This document shows positions 41,761 through 49,905 of a stretch of 64,000 nucleotides of DNA, piece by piece. The DNA is from Salinisphaera orenii subsp. halophila YIM 95161 (lineage in GTDB: Bacteria > Pseudomonadota > Gammaproteobacteria > Nevskiales > Salinisphaeraceae). Under the pieces are notes generated by a model. That model did no database searches, was not told the DNA's origin, and worked only from the letters and a program-made list of their open reading frames with translations. Made by a program: the position numbers and the translations under genes. The first letter of the stretch is position 1. Every line of letters begins with the position of its first letter. The stretch is from assembly GCF_003732545.1 (NCBI RefSeq), contig NZ_AYKF01000143.1, forward strand, positions 43,439-107,438, read 5' to 3'.

Positions 41761-43746
41761 ATGAGTGATCGAACACACGATAGTGACCGCCGTCGCCTGT
41801 TACAGGCCATGGGCGCAACCGGCTTGCTGGCAGGCTTCAATGCTCTTCTACCTGCCTATGCCCGCGATGGCATGACGCGCCACCTCAACACCGCTGCGGC
41901 CCACGTGCCGGGCGGCAAGCCCCGCGATGTGCTCATGGACGTGCACGTGCGGCGCGAGATGATCGACATCGCTGGCGGGCGAGCATCAGCCATTACGCTG
42001 AACCACACCACGCCCGGCCCGATCGTCGAACTCTGGGAAGGACAGAACGCCCACCTGCGGGTGCATAACCATCTCGACGAGTCGACCTCGATCCACTGGC
42101 ACGGCATTTTGCTGCCGTTCCAGATGGACGGCGTGCCCGGCGTCGCCTTTCCCGGCATCGATCCCGGCGAGACCTTCGAAGTCGATTTTCCGGTGCGCCA
42201 GGCCGGCACCTACTGGTACCACAGCCATTCCGGGCTGCAGGAGCAAGTTGGCCAGACCGGGCCGATCGTGATTCATTCGCAAGGCGACGACGGCATCAAT
42301 GCCGACCGCGAGTACGTCATCGTACTCAACGACTGGACCTTCGAGGATCCGCATCGTCTGCTCGCAAAGCTCAAGGAAATGAGCGATTACTACAACTTCA
42401 GCGAGCGCACGCTCGGCGATCTGGCCGAGGATTTTCGCCAATCCGGCGTCGCCACCACGCTGAAGGATCGCCTTGCCTGGGGCGACATGCGCATGAGCCC
42501 GCGCGATATCGCCGACGTCACCGGTTACACCTATAGCTACCTGATGAACGGCGTACACCCGGATGCCAACTGGACCGGCCTGTTCACGCCCGGCGAGCGT
42601 ATTCGCCTGCGCGTGATCAACGCCTCCGCGATGACCTATTTCAACGTCCGCATGCCGGGCTTGCCGATGACCGTGGTAGCGGCCGACGGCAAGGAAGTGC
42701 AGCCGGTCGAGACCGACGAGTTTCAGATCGGCGTGGCCGAGACCTTCGACGTGGTGGTCGAGCCCCGGGCCGATCAGGCCTACACGATCATGGCCGAAAC
42801 CATGGACCGCAGCGGCTATGCCCGCGGCACGCTCGCGCCGCGGGCGGGCATGGTCGCCCCCGTGCCGGCACTGCGCGAACAGCCGCAGCGCACGATGATG
42901 GATATGGGCATGGACATGAGCCAGATGGACATGGGCGGCATGGACATGTCGCACAGCAAGAGCGCGAAACCGATGGGCCACGGCCAGATGGCGATGGATC
43001 ACGGCTCGATGCAAAAGATGAACATGCCCAAAAAGGAATCGGGCATGGCCGGGATGTCGCATCAAGGCCACAAGATGGCCGACTCGAAGATGTCTGGAAA
43101 AATGGCCGGCATGGGCCACGATATGAAAAAGATGGCCCATGGCACGGGCCCGAATGCCGGGACCATGGGTACGGGCGCAATGATGGAACAATCCGGGCCG
43201 GTGATCGCCAAGCACGGCCCCGACATGCACGGTGCCGGCAATATCAACATCGCCAACGTACAGCGTGATCGCCTCGCCGAGCGCGGCACCGGGCTGGAGG
43301 ACGTCAACCATCGCGTGCTCACCTACAGCCAGCTGCGTAACGTGATGCCGATGCAGGACCAGCGCGAACCGTCGAAGACCATCGAGATCCATCTCACCGG
43401 CAATATGGACCGCTATATGTGGTCGTTCGACGGTGTGAAGTACTCCAATGCAACACCGATCGAATTTCCGTACGGCGAGCGGATCCGGTTGATCATGGTC
43501 AACGACACGATGATGGAGCACCCCATCCATCTACACGGCATGTTCATGGAGCTCGAGAACGGCCAGGGCGAGCACCTGCCGTTCAAGCACACCCTGAGCG
43601 TGCTGCCGGGTTCGCGCGCATCGCTGCTGGTCACGGCAGACGAACCGGGCCGCTGGGCCTTTCACTGCCATCTGCTCTATCACATGGAAATGGGCATGTT
43701 CCGCGTCGTGCGCGTGAGCGATCAATCCGGAGACAAGAATGCTTAA
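41761..43746 (+). CDS. copA: Copper-resistance multicopper oxidase, PcoA/CopA type
   Basis: The protein has 661 residues. The twin-arginine signal is DRRRLLQAMGATGLLAGF. Copper motifs: IHWHGILLPFQMDGVPG (about 111), WYHSHSG (about 152), HPIHLHG (about 586) and FHCHLLYHMEMGMF (about 633). A long Met/His-rich insert (about 380-480; MDMGMDMSQMDMGGMDMSHS and similar) marks the PcoA/CopA resistance type rather than CueO. It oxidises and binds copper in the periplasm. It overlaps copB by 8 bases. It is distinct from the P-type ATPase CopA at 26224. Confidence 0.93.
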   Translation: MSDRTHDSDRRRLLQAMGATGLLAGFNALLPAYARDGMTRHLNTAAAHVPGGKPRDVLMDVHVRREMIDIAGGRASAITLNHTTPGPIVELWEGQNAHLRVHNHLDESTSIHWHGILLPFQMDGVPGVAFPGIDPGETFEVDFPVRQAGTYWYHSHSGLQEQVGQTGPIVIHSQGDDGINADREYVIVLNDWTFEDPHRLLAKLKEMSDYYNFSERTLGDLAEDFRQSGVATTLKDRLAWGDMRMSPRDIADVTGYTYSYLMNGVHPDANWTGLFTPGERIRLRVINASAMTYFNVRMPGLPMTVVAADGKEVQPVETDEFQIGVAETFDVVVEPRADQAYTIMAETMDRSGYARGTLAPRAGMVAPVPALREQPQRTMMDMGMDMSQMDMGGMDMSHSKSAKPMGHGQMAMDHGSMQKMNMPKKESGMAGMSHQGHKMADSKMSGKMAGMGHDMKKMAHGTGPNAGTMGTGAMMEQSGPVIAKHGPDMHGAGNINIANVQRDRLAERGTGLEDVNHRVLTYSQLRNVMPMQDQREPSKTIEIHLTGNMDRYMWSFDGVKYSNATPIEFPYGERIRLIMVNDTMMEHPIHLHGMFMELENGQGEHLPFKHTLSVLPGSRASLLVTADEPGRWAFHCHLLYHMEMGMFRVVRVSDQSGDKNA

Positions 43747-44548
43747 ACAATCGACCCCAACCATCCTCGGCGCGGCCGTTCTTCTTTTGGGATCTACGGC
43801 CCCAGCTTTTGCGGCATCCGATGGCAAAGCCGATCTCGACTCAGTCATCCCCCAGGGGCCCGTCGAGCCCTCAAGCGGGGCGCCGCTGGCCTGGAAAAAA
43901 CCGATCCACGATCAGCAGGTCCATAAGTTCTTTCTGATCGATCGCCTCGAATACGGCGATGTCGACGGCACCAACAACTATCTCTGGGACGCCCAGGGCT
44001 GGATTGGCGGCGATTACAACAAGCTCTGGCTCAAGACCGAAGGCGAGGGCCCGATGCGTGGCGGCTCGCCGGAGGACACCGAGTTCCAGGCACTCTATAA
44101 CCGCACGATCACGCCGTTCTGGAGTGCCCAGGCCGGTCTGCGCTACGACGTCAATCCGAACCCGGACCGTGGCTTTGCCGTGCTCGGCCTGCAGGGCCTG
44201 GCCCCATACTGGTTCGAGTCCGATACCGCACTGTTCGTCAGCGAAGACGGCGACGTGAGTTTCCGGGGCGAATTCGAGTACGAGCTGTTGCTTACCCAGC
44301 GGTTGATCCTGCAGCCACGGGCCGAAATCAATGCCTCAGCCCAGGACGTGCCGGAATACGGGCTGGGTAGCGGCCTCAATAACACCGAGATGGGGATCCG
44401 GCTGCGCTACGAGATCAAGCGCGAGTTCGCGCCTTATATCGGCGTACGCTGGGAGCAGACCTATGGCGAAACCAAGGACATCGCCCAGGCCGAAGGCGAG
44501 GAAACGTCGTCGACCGCTTTCGTGGTCGGTATCCGCGCCTGGTACTGA
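43739..44548 (+). CDS. copB: CopB/PcoB outer-membrane copper-resistance protein
   Basis: The protein has 269 residues. A signal peptide ends PAFAASDG. The mature beta-barrel domain contains DQQVHKFFLIDRLEY, WDAQGWIGGDYNKLW and the C-terminal VVGIRAWY with a terminal aromatic, as in outer-membrane proteins. The Met/His-rich N-terminal extension found in many CopB proteins is lacking here. It is translationally coupled to copA and completes the copAB pair of periplasmic copper resistance. Confidence 0.93.
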   Translation: MLKQSTPTILGAAVLLLGSTAPAFAASDGKADLDSVIPQGPVEPSSGAPLAWKKPIHDQQVHKFFLIDRLEYGDVDGTNNYLWDAQGWIGGDYNKLWLKTEGEGPMRGGSPEDTEFQALYNRTITPFWSAQAGLRYDVNPNPDRGFAVLGLQGLAPYWFESDTALFVSEDGDVSFRGEFEYELLLTQRLILQPRAEINASAQDVPEYGLGSGLNNTEMGIRLRYEIKREFAPYIGVRWEQTYGETKDIAQAEGEETSSTAFVVGIRAWY

Positions 44549-44645
44549 TAGGGAAATCACCGGATATCTAGAAGACGTTCATCTCATTAGCATAGTTGTG
44601 GACTTTTCGTACCCACTTGCGACAAGGCAAAGGGGATAGAACGCA

Positions 44646-44996
44646 ATGGCGTTAACGGGCCTATTCACCATCATGGGCACGATCGTGGCGGGCGCCCTGC
44701 TGTTGCAGTGGGTTGCGGCACGCGCTCGTCGCGATCGCGTGGTCGAGTCGCAGAAGATCCCGTTCCTCGGGGGCAGCGCACCGCAAACGCATGCCTGGCA
44801 GCGGTTTCACGTGCGTTACTACTCGATGACGCTGCTATTCATCGCCTTCGAGATGGAGATGATGTTCATGTACCCGTGGGCAGTCGTGTACGTCGCTGAA
44901 GGCGTCAAGGCACTCGCGGAGATGGGTATGTTTCTCGCCATCCTGACGGTGGGCATTCTCTACGGCTGGCGCGAAGGTATCTTTCGGTGGCAGTGA
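44646..44996 (+). CDS. NuoA-like membrane subunit of a complex I-like assembly
   Basis: The protein has 116 residues with three transmembrane helices. The NuoA core RFHVRYYSMTLLFIAFEMEM and FMYPWAVVY is intact, including the conserved Glu residues in TM2. The TM1-2 loop, which in NuoA reads ECG, here is PFLGG: the conserved Cys is replaced by Leu41. This loop normally contacts the quinone tunnel formed with NuoB, D and H. AAAGGGGATAG precedes the ATG. It is the first gene of the complex I-like operon, 97 bp after copB. Confidence 0.85.
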   Translation: MALTGLFTIMGTIVAGALLLQWVAARARRDRVVESQKIPFLGGSAPQTHAWQRFHVRYYSMTLLFIAFEMEMMFMYPWAVVYVAEGVKALAEMGMFLAILTVGILYGWREGIFRWQ

Positions 44997-46249
44997 AGAT
45001 GCTCGAGCGCCTGGCGGCACGCGCCCCCGTGCCGCTATTCGTAGCCATGGGGCGCGACCGCGCCCCTGCCGTCGAGCGCTTGCTGCAGAGTGCGGATATC
45101 GACGTAACCGCCACACCCCGACACGCCAGCATCCTGTTGGTCGCGGGTCGCGTCCGGGATAGCGACCAAGCTTACCTCGACCGGATCCACGACCAGCTCC
45201 CCCACCCACGCGCCACGTTCTGGTGGGGAGACGAACAGGGCGACGACGTGGACGAAGCCCAGCGCGCTGCATCATTCGACGATCCAGTAATTTCTTTACG
45301 TGCGCTTTACCGCAACCTGATTTCCGGCGCCCATGCATCGGAGACCCACCGGCTCCCGGACGAACCACCCGCACCTTGGCGCGGCAAGGGCGATCACGGT
45401 CAGGGCGGCGAAGGGATGATGGGTGGCGTGCCCTACGGGCGCATGATGCCCATGCCGCCGACGCCGGATATTCGCGACGGGCTGGCGCTGGATGTCTACA
45501 CCACCCAGATCGGGCCGTTCATGCCGTACTGGCCGGCTGGATTGGTACTGGAGGTCACGTTCCAGGGCGACGTGATCCAGTCAGCCGAAGTGGTTCAGCC
45601 GCCCTATCCGCCGCGCGACGTCGATCGCGTACCGTTCGACCGCTTGTTGCACGAAACGACGGCCTTGGCCCAGATCGAGCGAGCACGCGCTGCGCACCAT
45701 CTCGTGTGCATCGCCCGCCTCCTGTCGCTCGTCGGATTGCCGACACTGAGTCGGCGCGCCCAAATATTGGCGGCACGCGTACGCGCGAACGAGACCATCG
45801 CTATTGCGCCGCTGCGAAAAGCGGCCGCCCGATCCGGTTTGACGGCTGCCCTCGCACCGGGACTCGGTCGGATCGATGACCGACTGGCGCGTGAGCTCGG
45901 TGGACCGGCACAGCGCGCTGCCGGCCACGCTATCGACGACCGCAGCGATAACCCAATGTACAAGCGACTCGACTTCACGCCGGTCACGCAAACACAAAGC
46001 GACTGTCGAGCGCGTCTGGCGCAATGGTTCGACGAAGCCGAACAAGCGCTGGCGCTCGTTTCGGCGGCGCCCGACGCGATGATTGGCCAAGGCGCACTTG
46101 TCGAGGCGCCATGGGCGCTTCGGGCACCGCCGGTCGACTATCGCTTAACCGAGCTATTACCCGGACTTGAATGGAGTGAGGCGCTGCTGGTGCTCAACAG
46201 TTTCGATAGCGCCGCGCTGTGTCGCATGGCGCCACTGGAGGCCCCATGA
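44993..46249 (+). CDS. Fused NuoB-like / NuoD-like protein without Fe-S or quinone residues
   Basis: The protein has 418 residues. Residues about 12-80 resemble NuoB (TPRHASILLVAGRVRDSDQA at 41-60, then DQLPHPRATFWWG) but contain none of the four cysteines that bind cluster N2. Residues about 130-300 resemble NuoD/hydrogenase large subunits (KGDHGQGGEGMMGGVPYGRM, then DGLALDV, then IGPFMPYWPAGLVLEV, then ERARAAHHLVCIARLLSLVG) but lack the His and HRG motif of the quinone site. The start GTG 44993 overlaps the NuoA stop by 4 bases. It probably caps the membrane arm structurally; a catalytic role is not supported. Function is inference. Confidence 0.7.
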   Translation: MKMLERLAARAPVPLFVAMGRDRAPAVERLLQSADIDVTATPRHASILLVAGRVRDSDQAYLDRIHDQLPHPRATFWWGDEQGDDVDEAQRAASFDDPVISLRALYRNLISGAHASETHRLPDEPPAPWRGKGDHGQGGEGMMGGVPYGRMMPMPPTPDIRDGLALDVYTTQIGPFMPYWPAGLVLEVTFQGDVIQSAEVVQPPYPPRDVDRVPFDRLLHETTALAQIERARAAHHLVCIARLLSLVGLPTLSRRAQILAARVRANETIAIAPLRKAAARSGLTAALAPGLGRIDDRLARELGGPAQRAAGHAIDDRSDNPMYKRLDFTPVTQTQSDCRARLAQWFDEAEQALALVSAAPDAMIGQGALVEAPWALRAPPVDYRLTELLPGLEWSEALLVLNSFDSAALCRMAPLEAP

Positions 46250-47160
46250 CCCCGATCGTTCTGACCGTGGCCTGGGTCGCTTTCCTCCTCGGCATGGCGT
46301 GGTACATAGCCGTGCTCGACGGTCTATGGTCGGCCGCGCGCGAAGGTCGACCGCCGCGCGCCCCGCTCGCCAACCCGCTCTACCGGTGCGCTACGATGCT
46401 GCGCCAGCAGTCCAATCTGACTGAAGCGCCGGATTTGCTGAACTGGCGTCTGGCGCCTGCACTGTATGCCGGGCTGGCCGGTACCGGCGTCGCGCTCGTG
46501 CCCTTCTCCGGTGCCAGCGTGCTTGCGGACCTCGAAGTCGGCATCGTCTGGTGGGGCGCCGTCGAAGCGCTGACGGTCGTGGTCGTCTTCCTGCACGGTT
46601 GGTCGGCCAACTCTCAACTCGGCCTGATCGGCGCCTACCGCTATGTCGCCATCGGGCTGCCGGTGATGCTGATCAGCATGTTCGTGCTTATCGCCGCGGC
46701 GTTGCCCGCCGAGTCGCTGGCTGTTCCGAAGATCATCGAATCCCAGCGCGAACTCTGGAATGTCATCCGCCAGCCGCTCGGGCTCCCGCTTTTCCTGCTG
46801 CTTGGCCTGTCTCTAAGCTTCAGAGGCCCGTTCAACTATGCCGACTCGGCGGATATTGCGGGCGGCACCGCGGCCGAGGTATCCGGCGCGCCGCGACTGG
46901 TCTGGGAATTCGCGCGGCTCGCGATGCTTACAGCGGTGGCCACCGTAGCGGCCAGTGTATTCCTGGGCGGCTACCTGGGGCCCTGGCTGCCCGGGCCGGT
47001 ATGGCTGGTGCTCAAGACCGCAGCCGTGCTTCTGGCCCTGGTCGGCCTCAGCCACCAGCTGGCTCGGATTTCGCCAAGTCGGATGATGACTTTGATCTGG
47101 ACGGTGCTACTGCCGCTATCGTTCGTGCACCTGGTATGGGCCGGAGTACTGGCGCTATGA
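46246..47160 (+). CDS. NuoH-like membrane subunit
   Basis: The protein has 304 residues with about eight helices. Conserved NuoH landmarks are NPLYRCATMLRQQS (N-terminal amphipathic region), GWSANSQLGLIGAYRYVAIG, and the loop around FRGPFNYADSADIAGGTAAE followed by SGAPRLVWEFARL, corresponding to the FDLPEAEAELV...Y..E.SG region of complex I. Several acidic residues of that loop are changed or lost. In complex I NuoH links the quinone site to the pumps. Start overlaps the preceding stop (ATGA). Confidence 0.82.
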   Translation: MTPIVLTVAWVAFLLGMAWYIAVLDGLWSAAREGRPPRAPLANPLYRCATMLRQQSNLTEAPDLLNWRLAPALYAGLAGTGVALVPFSGASVLADLEVGIVWWGAVEALTVVVVFLHGWSANSQLGLIGAYRYVAIGLPVMLISMFVLIAAALPAESLAVPKIIESQRELWNVIRQPLGLPLFLLLGLSLSFRGPFNYADSADIAGGTAAEVSGAPRLVWEFARLAMLTAVATVAASVFLGGYLGPWLPGPVWLVLKTAAVLLALVGLSHQLARISPSRMMTLIWTVLLPLSFVHLVWAGVLAL

Positions 47161-47759
47161 ACGTCACCGATATCGCATTCTGGATCTTCGCGGCGATCGC
47201 CGTGGTAAGCGGCTGGCGCGTGTTCTGCACCGACTCGATGGTTCGCGCCTCGTTCCTCCTGATGCTGTCGTTCATCGCCGTCGGCTTGATCATGGTCTTG
47301 CTGAACGCGCCATATCTCGGCATCGCGACCGTCTTCATGATGGCAGTGGAGATGATGGTGATGGCGTTGTTCATGGTCATGTACATGATGAACCCGGCGG
47401 GCCTGAATCCGATGATGATGGTGCACCAGCACCGTTTCTCGATCGCAGCCGGCGTGTTCGTCTTCGCTGCACTGACCGGTCTGATCGTTGTTACGCGCTT
47501 TTCCTCCAACCCGGTCGCGCCGGACGCCGAGGTCGTCGTCGGCCTCGGCAAGGAACTGCTCGGCGACTCGATGCTGATCTTCGAAACCGCCGGTGTCACG
47601 CTGCTGGCAACCATGGTTGCCAGCGTCATTCTGTCGAGCCGCAGCGGACGCTTCGGCGAGGCCGATACCGGCGCCGTGCCGCCGCCCCTGGAACCGGGTG
47701 GCGAACCGGCCGGGCGCCAGCCCGAACAGGCCAGCGGCCACGCCCATCACCACCATTGA
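47157..47759 (+). CDS. NuoJ-like membrane subunit with natural His tail
   Basis: The protein has 200 residues with five predicted helices. FLLMLSFIAVGLIMVLLNAP followed by GIATVFMMAVEMMVMALFMV matches the NuoJ TM2-TM3 region, where the pi-bulge helix sits. Met content is high in TM3. The C-terminal tail is hydrophilic and ends ASGHAHHHH, possibly metal-binding. The start overlaps the NuoH stop by 4 bases. The frame extends upstream inside the NuoH gene but there it is only a shadow. Confidence 0.82.
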   Translation: MNVTDIAFWIFAAIAVVSGWRVFCTDSMVRASFLLMLSFIAVGLIMVLLNAPYLGIATVFMMAVEMMVMALFMVMYMMNPAGLNPMMMVHQHRFSIAAGVFVFAALTGLIVVTRFSSNPVAPDAEVVVGLGKELLGDSMLIFETAGVTLLATMVASVILSSRSGRFGEADTGAVPPPLEPGGEPAGRQPEQASGHAHHHH

Positions 47760-47772
47760 TCGGGAAGCGCTC

Positions 47773-48078
47773 ATGACACTCACAACGATATTGATCGTCG
47801 CCGCCGCGCTCATCGGCATCGGACTATACGGCACGTTGTCGCAGCAGTCTTTCGTAATGCTGATGATGGGCCTTGAACTGATGCTCAACGGCGTCATGCT
47901 CGCAGCGGTCGGATTCTGGTCGCTTACCGCAGGCGGCCTGCCCACAGGCCAGCTGCTGACCATCATCGCGATGGCCGTGATGGCGGTCGAAATGGCCGTA
48001 GGCTTCGCATTGATCACCGCGGTCTATCGCAACCGCCAGGCCGATGTCACCGAAGGCCTGACGACCCTGAAGCATTGA
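47773..48078 (+). CDS. NuoK-like membrane subunit
   Basis: The protein has 101 residues and three helices. The two buried glutamates essential for coupling in NuoK are kept: Glu35 in MMGLELMLNGVML and Glu73 in VMAVEMAVGFALIT. This argues that the E-channel ion path is still used. It follows NuoJ by 13 bases and abuts NuoL. Confidence 0.87.
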   Translation: MTLTTILIVAAALIGIGLYGTLSQQSFVMLMMGLELMLNGVMLAAVGFWSLTAGGLPTGQLLTIIAMAVMAVEMAVGFALITAVYRNRQADVTEGLTTLKH

Positions 48079-48080
48079 TC

Positions 48081-49904
48081 ATGCTCTGGCTTGTCGCCCT
48101 GGTTCCGCTTCTCGCTGCCGCGATTGTTCACGCGTCGCCGATGCAGCGCCGCCCCGCTCTGGGCGCTACGGGCTGTGGTGTGCTGCTGGTCACACTATTG
48201 CTGACTGTTTTCGCGGGCCTGGACGGCTGGGTCGGAAGATTTGCCTGGAGTACCCCACTTCAGTTTGAGGTGGTGCTGACCTCACGGTCGGTCGTCATGG
48301 CGTTGCTGGTACCGGTCATTGCGCTTCCCGTGCTGGCCTATGCCGCGGCCCACGAACGCTTGCAGGGTTTGAACCGTCTGGTATCGCTGTTGCTGCTGTT
48401 CGTCGGCGCCATGCTGTTGCTGGTGATCGCGGCCGACCTTATCACCCTGCTTATCGGCTGGGAGCTAGTCGGCGCCTGCTCTTGGGCCTTGATCGGGCAC
48501 GAACGGCAACGCGTATCGCATGCGGCCTCGGCGCGCTACGCATTCGTGATGACCCGTTTCGGCGATCTCGGACTGTTCGCTGCGGCCATGGTCGTGTTCA
48601 GGGATACGGGTACCTTCGCTTTTGCCGCGCTCGAAACCGTCGGTGGGCCACAGCAAACGATTCTGGTTGCCGGGATCGTACTGAGCGCGGCCGCGAAATC
48701 CGGCCAGCTCCCGTTCGCGCCGTGGTTGTTTCGTGCCATGGACGGGCCGACGTCGGTGTCTGCCCTGCTGCATTCGGCCACCATGGTCGCTGCGGGGGCC
48801 TATCTGTTGATCCGGCTCGAGCCGACGCTCGCTCAGATGCCATGGTTTGGTCCTGCGACAATTGGCATCGGGATCGCCACGGCCCTCGCAGGCGGTTTGA
48901 CCGCTTTGCTCCAGCCGCACGCGAAAAAATTGCTCGCGGCGTCCACCTCCGCGCACTACGGTTTGATGTTCGTTGCGGTCGGCGCGGGCTATCCTGAAAT
49001 AGCGCTGCTCCACTTGGTCGCGCACGCGGCTTTCAAGGCGTTGCTGTTTCTAAGCGCCGGCATCGCGGGCCGCCAGGCCGTGAGTTTCAGCCTAACGGAG
49101 ATGGGCTTCGGCCGCGTGCTGCCGGTCGCGGCCGTGGCAACTGCGGTCGGCGGGCTCGCCTTGGCCGGCATACCGCCGCTGGGCGCAGCGTGGACGAAGG
49201 AAATGGTCGTCACGGCCGCCGGGCATTTCAGCCCGTGGCTGGCGTTCGCCGTCATGCTTGCCGGCGCCCTGAGCGCAGCCTATGCCATGCGCTTTGTCTA
49301 TAGCGCCTACGGCCCTGGTGCCGACGATATCAGCGCTACGTCGCGAACGACCGAAACCATAGCGACCGGTTCGCTGGCTGCCGCCAGCCTGGCGCTTACC
49401 CTCCTCTGGCTGCCGGTCATACAGCAGGCGTTGGGTAGCTGGTTCGCGACCTCGTTTCCGGCGGCCCCGGCCTGGGAGACCATCGGCTCGTTGCTGGCTG
49501 TCGGCGTCGGCCTTTACGGCGGCCTCGTGATCGCGCGCCTGCATCCGGCGCTGGGCGCGAGCGGCGCCATCGCAAGCTGCGCCGACTGGCTCGGCCTGCC
49601 CTTCGCGATCGAGCGCTTGGTCGGGCGCCCCATTCAGGCGCTCGCACAGCGCTGCGCGGGGTTCGACGATGCCATCATCGATGGCGCCGTGCGCCGAATC
49701 GGCGCCGGCGGGCTGTTCACGGCGCGTGTCGCCTATCGAGGGCTGGACCGTCTTGCCGACGGCCTGCCGGAGGGCGCCAATCGCTGGTTTGCCCTGAGCG
49801 GCGATGACAGCCGCCGTTTCCAGACCGGGCTTTCGCACCACTATCTCGCCTTCATGGCCGCGGGCGCCGTGGTGTTGGCAATCATTCTCTTTGTGGGGCG
49901 CTAG
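48081..49904 (+). CDS. NuoL-like antiporter subunit
   Basis: The protein has 607 residues with about 14-16 helices. Pump residues are intact: Glu128 in LLIGWELVGACSWALIGH, Lys in SAAAKSGQLPFAPWL, the broken helix DGPTSVSALLHSATMV and a Lys in HAAFKALLFLSAG. A C-terminal lateral helix plus TM16 appears present (residues about 530-605). ATG 48081 is chosen; TTG 48075, overlapping the NuoK stop, is an alternative. Homologues pump or antiport H+ or Na+. Confidence 0.88.
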   Translation: MLWLVALVPLLAAAIVHASPMQRRPALGATGCGVLLVTLLLTVFAGLDGWVGRFAWSTPLQFEVVLTSRSVVMALLVPVIALPVLAYAAAHERLQGLNRLVSLLLLFVGAMLLLVIAADLITLLIGWELVGACSWALIGHERQRVSHAASARYAFVMTRFGDLGLFAAAMVVFRDTGTFAFAALETVGGPQQTILVAGIVLSAAAKSGQLPFAPWLFRAMDGPTSVSALLHSATMVAAGAYLLIRLEPTLAQMPWFGPATIGIGIATALAGGLTALLQPHAKKLLAASTSAHYGLMFVAVGAGYPEIALLHLVAHAAFKALLFLSAGIAGRQAVSFSLTEMGFGRVLPVAAVATAVGGLALAGIPPLGAAWTKEMVVTAAGHFSPWLAFAVMLAGALSAAYAMRFVYSAYGPGADDISATSRTTETIATGSLAAASLALTLLWLPVIQQALGSWFATSFPAAPAWETIGSLLAVGVGLYGGLVIARLHPALGASGAIASCADWLGLPFAIERLVGRPIQALAQRCAGFDDAIIDGAVRRIGAGGLFTARVAYRGLDRLADGLPEGANRWFALSGDDSRRFQTGLSHHYLAFMAAGAVVLAIILFVGR

Positions 49905-49905
49905 C

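Noticed and set aside
41986..43530. A 514-codon minus-strand frame very rich in His
   Set aside because: It is the complement of Met-rich copA; His codons arise from reverse-complemented Met codons (ATG gives CAT).
46551..47156. N-terminal extension of the NuoJ frame
   Set aside because: It overlaps NuoH completely in another frame; the ATGA junction at 47157 gives the normal NuoJ start.
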